The notes below the pieces were generated by a model, which searched no databases, was not told the origin of the DNA, and worked only from the letters and a program-made list of their open reading frames with translations. Shown in pieces: positions 21,976-27,500 of a stretch of DNA of 27,500 bases (the stretch's first letter is position 1; the number at the start of each line of letters is the position of its first letter). Both the position numbers and the translations under genes were made by a program. This DNA comes from Bigelowiella natans CCMP2755 (Eukaryota; Cercozoa; Chlorarachniophyceae), in assembly GCA_000320545.1 (NCBI GenBank), contig ADNK01002708.1:1-27500 (forward strand), in the 5' to 3' direction.

Positions 21976-22031
21976 TCAGCGTCTCGTCTCAGCTGTATGC
22001 ACGTCGCGAAGAAGGTGCAATTTATTCTAAG

Positions 22032-22068
<37 letters not shown>

Positions 22069-22301
22069 TGCGTGCTACATGTGCGAAGTATGGAAGAGCA
22101 ACGCTAACGGCTGTGAAAAGCAGCGCCAGTTGAGCCCCAGATCCGTAAAGACCTACGTGGATCGAAGAAGGTTGTGTGCAGGAAGGAAGAGGGATGAAGG
22201 ACGACGTGGATCACACCACTTTCCACTATGGATTAGAATTATAAAAACCGCCCTCACAGCTTACATGTGCGCATGTGGTATTAGAACCAGATCATATACA
22301 C

Positions 22302-22347
<46 letters not shown>

Positions 22348-22378
22348 TTATATGCTCTTAATAAAAAATTATACATTA

Positions 22379-22419
<41 letters not shown>

Positions 22420-23316
22420 CACTATCTATGTGTGTGTGTGTGTGTGCGTGGTATCAACGCCACCTGGTCCTGCGAGAGCCACTTGCGTCATAACGTGGAA
22501 GCCAAGATACCAACACCACATCAGCACTCCCATACACTTGAGAATGTTGGAACATTCTGGCTTCATCATCGTGACGAACCCCATCAAGCCATACGCGACC
22601 GTCCAAACGCCGCCCATTACTTGCACCTTTGAGCCCACACAGGGGCGACAGGCAGTTGTCATCGTTCAATCTTACAGATTCTATTCCATCCCCCCCCCCC
22701 CCCCCAAAAAAAAAAAAAAAACTTTTAATTTGGGCGGGTTGCCAGAGGTGATTTAGGCAGCAATTTCGTCCACGGAGCACGGCGTGTGCAGGGAATTGTG
22801 TCTGGCAACACTCACAGCACGTGCGCGGTACAACAAACAAAGAAAGAATGAACGAAGACGCTCCCCTCGATACACGTGTTTGGCTCTCGAGAGACGTACA
22901 TCAGGGTACACGATGACGTTGGGGGGGTAGATCACTGGAGAGGCGAGCCTGCCAGGTCCTAATTCGCAAGACATATAAGTACACAGAATGAAAGCACCAT
23001 GTAAGCTGTATTCACACAAGAAAAATGACTTTCTTCTTCTTCTTCTTCTTCTTCTTCTTCTTCTTCTCTCGGGTTGATCAATGCTGATGAAACCACCCGC
23101 CCTCTCTCCCTCCCTCCCTCCCTCCCTCCATCATCAGCGCACAACGCACCTTCCTGCACCCTAACCCAACACGATACGCCGAGCATTCCGACACCGAGGA
23201 CAGTCACGAGGAAGCTGTAGTATGCAAGTCTCGTCCTGAAAACGCATGGCCATTACAGGGATATCATGTTCCCAGTATCTGTGTTTTGTATGTGTGTTCT
23301 CTCTCTCTCTCTTTCT

Positions 23317-23347
<31 letters not shown>

Positions 23348-24093
23348 TGTAAAAGATTCAGGCGGGACGTGCGATGCCGCTTACCTGTGTTTAGAGACGT
23401 TCGCTGGCTCATCAGTGCCTGTCTGTACTTTGTACAGGTTCAGTACGGAGAAAAACTGGAGTCTACGAAGAGGGGGGGAGGGGGGGGTTATCATTGCATT
23501 TGCTTGTGAGTGTGTGCGTGTGTGCGTGTGTGCGTGTGTGCGTGTGTGCGTGTGTGCGTGTGTGCGTGTGTGCGTGTGTGTCTATATGAACTCTTCGATC
23601 CGTGCGTGTGTGCGTGTGTGTCTAAATGAACTCTTCGATCCAAGCTAGTTGCGTGCGAGTAAGCACTCTACGGTTTTTGCAATTTTATCAGTCAAATTAT
23701 TCGGCGTGTTCCCGACCCGAGTGCCAAGCCGCAAAGAGCCATACTCGACATCAAATATCCCATGTAGAACGCAACTTCCTCTCGAAACCTAGCGATCAAC
23801 GCGAATCGTGAGGCTACAACAGACTATGCTATGATTCCCATTGCTTTGCAAAGCTGCAGCGCGCTCCGCATGACAATCGCTGCGCCATTTGCATTCGGAT
23901 TGTAATCACGCATCGTTCAAACTAACTTGGTCGCCCATCCATCGGCGGGCGGGACCGGGGGGGCGGCGTCGTGCCTAAAGTTGAAAATCTTCCGGGAAGC
24001 AAATCCCGGAGAGTGGCGAAAGACGTACACTGTTAATGCTGCCCATTCACCGTTCTATGGAATAGATATGCGTGTACCCATACGCGAGCGCGC

Positions 24094-24137
<44 letters not shown>

Positions 24138-24301
24138 CGCGCGCGAACATACACTCTTGCTTCACGCCTCTTCCCCCCGCGTTGGCATCCCCTACCTCCC
24201 CTTCTACCGCAATGTCAGGACTGCACACCAAAAGCTGAACGCTGAAGCGTTGATCTGTTGTTTTTCAAAGGATACACATTCGTCACCACATTTCATATGT
24301 G

Positions 24302-24346
<45 letters not shown>

Positions 24347-25038
24347 GCTGAGGAAGGAAGGAGAACATACGTGCATATTGAGATTATGGTGTGGGGTGCA
24401 CGGGTAGAGAGGCAGGTGGAAAGCCCGTAGGTTGTGGATAACTCGTGATCAGGGCATCTCAACACTCACCTCGAACAGTAAGGAACCCAACCCCAGACTA
24501 AGGCCGAGGAAGACGAGAACAACCTCTGCGGCTCCTGCGCCCAACAAAACGCCAGCCGGAAATACCTAGAAAGCCATTGCTACATGAGTCTAGTGTCCGG
24601 CTCGTTTACGATATTTTAGGAAAATGCTTCATCTTATTACATCTGAAGTCCCATCAAGCTGATCTGTTGGTATGTTGACGCCGTTGCAGGAAATCCAATA
24701 CTTCACGCGCATGGGAGGGGGGGGGGGAGAAAGGAGCAAAACGATAAATCCGACGGAATCTCCCCCGTGGGAAATCAATGTTGGTTAATCTCAATGTCAT
24801 GCTGGCTCTACCACAATAGCCTCAGGCAGCATGATCAGCGACGAAGCTACGACGAGGCCAGCAGCACGATAGATTTTTGCTGGGTTAACTTGAATGGAGA
24901 TAAAGCATGAATGAACGACGGTATAGAGTGCGGTTGGCCACTAGGGTCAGGTCGCTATCTTCACACGAAACAAGTTGAAATAGCGATATCAGACGATCTA
25001 CCAGCTGCAGGAATTCCCTTCTTTTCAACGTCCATCAT
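21976..25038 (-). CDS. Polytopic membrane protein, 9 exons
   Basis: Minus-strand exons: 25002-25038 (ATG), 24812-24879, 24470-24565, 23385-23455, 23150-23235, 22816-22958, 22464-22626, 22079-22152, 21976-22026 (TGA at 21976). All eight junctions are GT/AG and in phase; the total is 262 residues. Hydrophobic segments, in order: AAGLVVASSLIML; AGVLLGAGAAEVVLVFLGL into GLGSLLFEFF; YYSFLVTVLGVGMLGVSCW; VWTVAYGLMGFVTMM; CMGVLMWCWYLGFHV; and LALLFTAVSVALPYF. That suggests about five or six helices, with a hydrophilic basic loop between the third and fourth. No family recognised. The frame stays open upstream of the ATG, so an extra N-terminal exon is possible. An alternative exon at 23917-24054 also joins in phase after exon 3. 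Introns hold GA, GT, TA, TTC and homopolymer tracts. Confidence 0.75.
22033..22064. repeat. GT microsatellite between the last two exons of the minus-strand gene
   Basis: Lies in the short intron 22027-22078. On the coding strand it reads as a CA run ending seven bases before the acceptor of the terminal exon. Confidence 0.95.
22305..22447. repeat. GA, TA and GT microsatellites, intronic
   Basis: GA at 22305-22344, TA at 22383-22412 and GT at about 22430-22447. All lie in the minus-strand intron between exons 22464-22626 and 22079-22152. Confidence 0.95.
23030..23129. repeat. TTC and CCTC microsatellites, intronic
   Basis: A TTC run at about 23030-23066 and a CTCC run at about 23104-23129, in the minus-strand intron between exons 23150-23235 and 22816-22958. 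Confidence 0.95.
23509..23641. repeat. GTGTGTGC octamer array with duplicated end
   Basis: About nine copies of an 8-mer (GTGTGTGC) to 23580. They are followed by a near-exact duplication in which the array's last unit plus ATGAACTCTTCGATCC appears twice, ending near 23601 and 23641. Confidence 0.9.
23917..24054 (-). CDS. Possible alternative terminal exon of the 21976-25038 gene
   Basis: A good acceptor (CTATTCCATAG) at 24055 opens a 45-codon frame starting NGEWAALTVYVF and ending in a stop at 23917. It follows exon 3 (ending LLFE at 24470) in phase 0. The standard exon 4 at 23455 also follows in phase 0. Use of this exon would truncate the protein after its first helices. It may be a real alternative last exon or a chance open frame in a long intron; sequence alone cannot decide. 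Confidence 0.35.
   Translation of the reverse strand, partial: NGEWAALTVYVFRHSPGFASRKIFNFRHDAAPPVPPADGWATKLV
24096..24343. repeat. GT/GC and TA microsatellites, intronic
   Basis: GT at about 24096-24128 passing into GC to 24143, and TA at 24303-24343. All lie in the long intron of the nine-exon minus-strand gene. Confidence 0.95.
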
Positions 25039-25486
25039 GTAAGTGCTGTCACAATGTAAGAGCTGATGGACTATGAAGTACACACACAACGAGGTTCCCT
25101 TCCGGAAAGTGGGATATCTAGGAGCAGTAACCGCCTGATCAAGCTAGGATTTGCAATATTCAACCTGCGGCAATCGTAAATCATTGTCGCAGATGGTAAA
25201 CAGAACTCAATTCCAGTGCTTTTGAAACAACTGTTCCGTGGGACGCACCGTAAATACCGGTACGAAGTCCTGCAAGTCGCTGCTCTTTTTTATTGTCGCA
25301 CATGTTTTATACCTTGAGTTTCCATGCTGCAATGTGTGAATCCCGGTTTTTGCTGTCCTCGTGTTTACCCCTGTTTTTACGATTGTCGCAGGATAAAAAT
25401 CCCATCGATTTTCATTATTTCTATAGTCGATCTCGGGTGTGCGTTCTCCTCCTCCTCCCCCTCCCGAGAGATCAAAGCCCCTGTGC
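25039..25486. promoter_or_regulatory. Head-to-head gap, candidate bidirectional promoter
   Basis: A 448-nt gap between the ATG of the nine-exon membrane-protein gene and the ATG of the FAD oxidoreductase. A minus-strand stretch near 25090-25160 reads as plausible protein (NIANPSLIRRLLLLDIPLSG) and might be an extra 5' exon of the membrane-protein gene. Confidence 0.4.
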
Positions 25487-26201
25487 ATGGTGCTGCTGGC
25501 GAAGACACGCTCTTTGGTCTTTCTTGGCTGCATCACCTGCCTCACAATCATCTCTCTGGGAAGGATGCGGGCGACGAGAGGAGGATGGTTGATGCAAGGA
25601 AGGCTTAGGCCTCTGCTGTCTCGAAGGCTCATCAATCTTTCTGGAGGGGGGGGCGACGGGGTGCTCGCCAGCGCGTATGCAGCAGGGCGACTGGGGACCT
25701 CTGTTCGGACGAATCGGCGACTTGTAAGTGTACCGAAACGCCTGACTGAAAAATCTATTCCACCACCACTAATGAGGTGGAAATAATGCCTTTAGCTTAC
25801 AGTGGCAGCACACACGATGCTGGCCGTGGGGGGGGGTTAGTTCGTAGGGGTCGGGTTTTAAGTTATATTGACTTAGAACAGGAGATAGAAATTGCGTGCC
25901 TTGTCTTTCATTACGTGCCAAATAAGTCCGCAATCCTGCACTCCCCTTTTTAGAAGTCAACCCTGCATTTTTCGACTCAAGGTGCATGTTCGCACGGAAA
26001 AGATGATATCTATGGAGAGAGGAGACCCTCCGCAAGGAAAGGGAGACAATCCAAAGCGACGCGTTGAAAGCGTGTTGATCATCGGGGGGGGGCTGGCTGG
26101 CTTGGGGGTGGCTGCCAATCTTCTTAGGTGATATGGGATCCTGTGATGTCTACAACATCGATTTTCACAAAGATTGATCGTGGTGTCCTTCTGCCTTCTA
26201 A

Positions 26202-26232
<31 letters not shown>

Positions 26233-26265
26233 CACACACACCCACACACACACACACACACACAC

Positions 26266-26304
<39 letters not shown>

Positions 26305-27226
26305 AGGGAAAACCCCGAGATGAGAATTCAAATATGGGATGAGAACGCAGGTTGCTTGGAACATGAGAAAGAATGATAGCTTTTTTGGTGGATATCTTCG
26401 CATAAAAAGTCTTTAGCCTTGTGTCAGAAAATTAAGGGAAAAACCATCGCTATTATTCGCATGATCATCTCGATAACGAAGGAGGAAAGGGAGGAGGGGG
26501 GGGGGAGGGGGGGGGGGGGGCTGGAGGAATAGCGACTGCATTAATAACTACCACCACCGCTATCACTACATGATTCTTGCTAAAAATACGAAATTCCAAA
26601 ATTTGAGACCTCCAAGGCAATCGCAATTGAATAAGACAAGAATGCTACGCTGAAGAAACACCTGTGGCGGCCTCTCGAGTTTGAAAAACTAATTATTGAA
26701 TTCGATGTAGGTCCTGGCGAGGGAGGGGCGTCCGCAGCAGCCGCCGGATTGCTGCATCCTTTCAATCCGAGGGGGGGGAAGCTGTGGTGTGGGGACGAGA
26801 GCTTCTTCGAGGCCAAAACTATGCTTGATATGGTGCGTCTTTCAGCCGATTTTCCCACCCCGACCTAAGACTGTTGGCGGTAGGAGTCGAGAATGTGCTG
26901 GGGAGGAGGGGGGTAACCTTCTCTTCGCTTTTCCTTTTGTTATATACCAGATTGGGAAGGAGACTGGTGTGGACGCGGTGTTAAATCGAGGGAGAGAAGG
27001 TAAGTCGTTTGCTATTCATTACGTCGCATGTGCGCGGGAGAATTGATCCAAGGAAGATTCGGATACTGCGCAACTGCTGTCTACCCCCACCCCCCCCTCC
27101 TCCTATTTGATAGTTGGGTAATGGTGACGATGATTCTTGTTATGGAACGTATTGTGATGACACATAGGGATTTTCCGGCTGGCGCTCAATGCTAAGCAGG
27201 TTCATTTGAGGATAAATCGATTGCTG

Positions 27227-27263
<37 letters not shown>

Positions 27264-27500
27264 CACGTCGGTAAGATGAGCTGCCAGTTGGGATGACATC
27301 TGCTCACTTCTCTTATCTGTAATCAGGAGAAGGACTATAGGCGGTCTGCCTCAAAGAACACCGGTTGCACACTCTTCGCGCAAACAACGATACAAGCCCA
27401 TGCATATGAATGCATTGTATTCAATCCTAAATACAGTTTGGCGTGCGCGCGCGTGTGCATGATTTGTGGGGGGGGAGGGTCGTGCAAAGATATATAAAAT
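25487..27500 (+). CDS. DAO-type FAD-dependent oxidoreductase, presequence present, 3' end outside window
   Basis: Exons: 25487-25723 (ATG), 25982-26127, 26307-26350, 26711-26832, 26951-26999, 27168-27199, and one from 27327 whose end is unresolved. Phases all agree. Exon 1 gives a hydrophobic leader (TRSLVFLGCITCLTIISLG) then a basic, Gly/Ser/Ala-rich stretch, fitting a bipartite plastid presequence. Exons 2-3 build the FAD-binding Rossmann fold: VLIIGGGLAGLGVAANLL (GxGxxG), then MRIQIWDENA, whose acidic residue ends strand 2. Exon 4 carries ASAAAAGLLHPFNPRGGKLW, matching the DAO/MnmC-C-like family of plants and cyanobacteria. Exons 5-6 end RLALNAKQ. FAD cofactor use is well supported; the substrate is unknown. 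The intron at 26128-26306 holds a CA and a TA tract. The gene is divergent from the 25038 gene (448-nt gap). Confidence 0.88.
26202..26300. repeat. CA then TA microsatellite before FAD-gene exon 3
   Basis: CA to about 26266 and TA at 26268-26300, ending six bases before exon 3 at 26307 (acceptor AAACAG). Confidence 0.95.
27231..27260. repeat. GT microsatellite, intronic
   Basis: A GT run in the FAD oxidoreductase intron between exons 27168-27199 and 27327. Confidence 0.95.

Noticed and set aside
23509-23580. Regularly spaced repeats that might suggest a CRISPR array
   Set aside because: Units are 8 bp with no unique spacers, and the setting is eukaryotic.
21498-23648. Frames rich in Cys-Val, Thr-His or Arg-Glu repeats
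   Set aside because: They are translations of GT, CA and GA microsatellites.
25207-25635. 142-codon minus-strand frame opposite the FAD gene start
   Set aside because: It overlaps the leader-encoding exon antisense, contains Gly runs from CT-rich DNA, and shows no domain.
26124-26176. Frame reading GDMGSCDVYNIDFH after the FAD Rossmann exon, looking like strand 2 after a frameshift
   Set aside because: Splicing at 26127 to 26307 gives MRIQIWDENA in phase, a better strand 2, so no frameshift is needed.

Overview
This is nuclear DNA from an intron-rich eukaryote, most likely a photosynthetic stramenopile (ochrophyte) or another alga with a secondary plastid. Nearly every gene is a chain of short exons with GT/AG borders. 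Two enzymes carry presequences that start with a signal-peptide-like segment, as expected for import into a secondary plastid. Several genes are polytopic membrane proteins I could not place in a family. I see no bacterial operons, ribosome binding sites, rRNA, tRNA or CRISPR array. Exon chains were joined by hand from splice sites, reading phase and protein sense, so they are models.

Layout, left to right: (1) 154-4958 (+), 3' part of a kelch-repeat gene of 15 micro-exons with microsatellite-filled introns; (2) 5768-7581 (-), polytopic membrane protein; (3) 7840-9486 (+), small coiled-coil protein; (4) 9754-10686 (-), type I 3-dehydroquinate dehydratase of the shikimate pathway with a presequence; (5) 11068-12021 (+), small membrane protein; (6) 13039-14231 (-), protein ending in a DUF2256 zinc-ribbon; (7) 15186-16946 (+), LSD1-type zinc ribbons plus HMG box in a polyglutamine protein; (8) 18209 to about 18769 (-), very basic protein; (9) 19260-21062 (+), four-helix membrane protein; (10) 21976-25038 (-), polytopic membrane protein of nine exons; (11) 25487 to the window end (+), DAO-type FAD oxidoreductase with a presequence.

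The eleven genes alternate strand without exception, so every junction is head-to-head or tail-to-tail. Five head-to-head gaps (about 0.26-0.95 kb) are candidate bidirectional promoters. The sequence also looks two-sided: about 5-14.5 kb has short introns and almost no microsatellites, while the flanks (0-5 kb, and 20-27.5 kb) have long introns packed with GA, GT, AT and homopolymer tracts.

The genes do not form one pathway. Dehydroquinate dehydratase and the FAD oxidoreductase probably act in the plastid, the HMG and kelch proteins in regulation or protein interaction, and the membrane proteins are uncharacterised.
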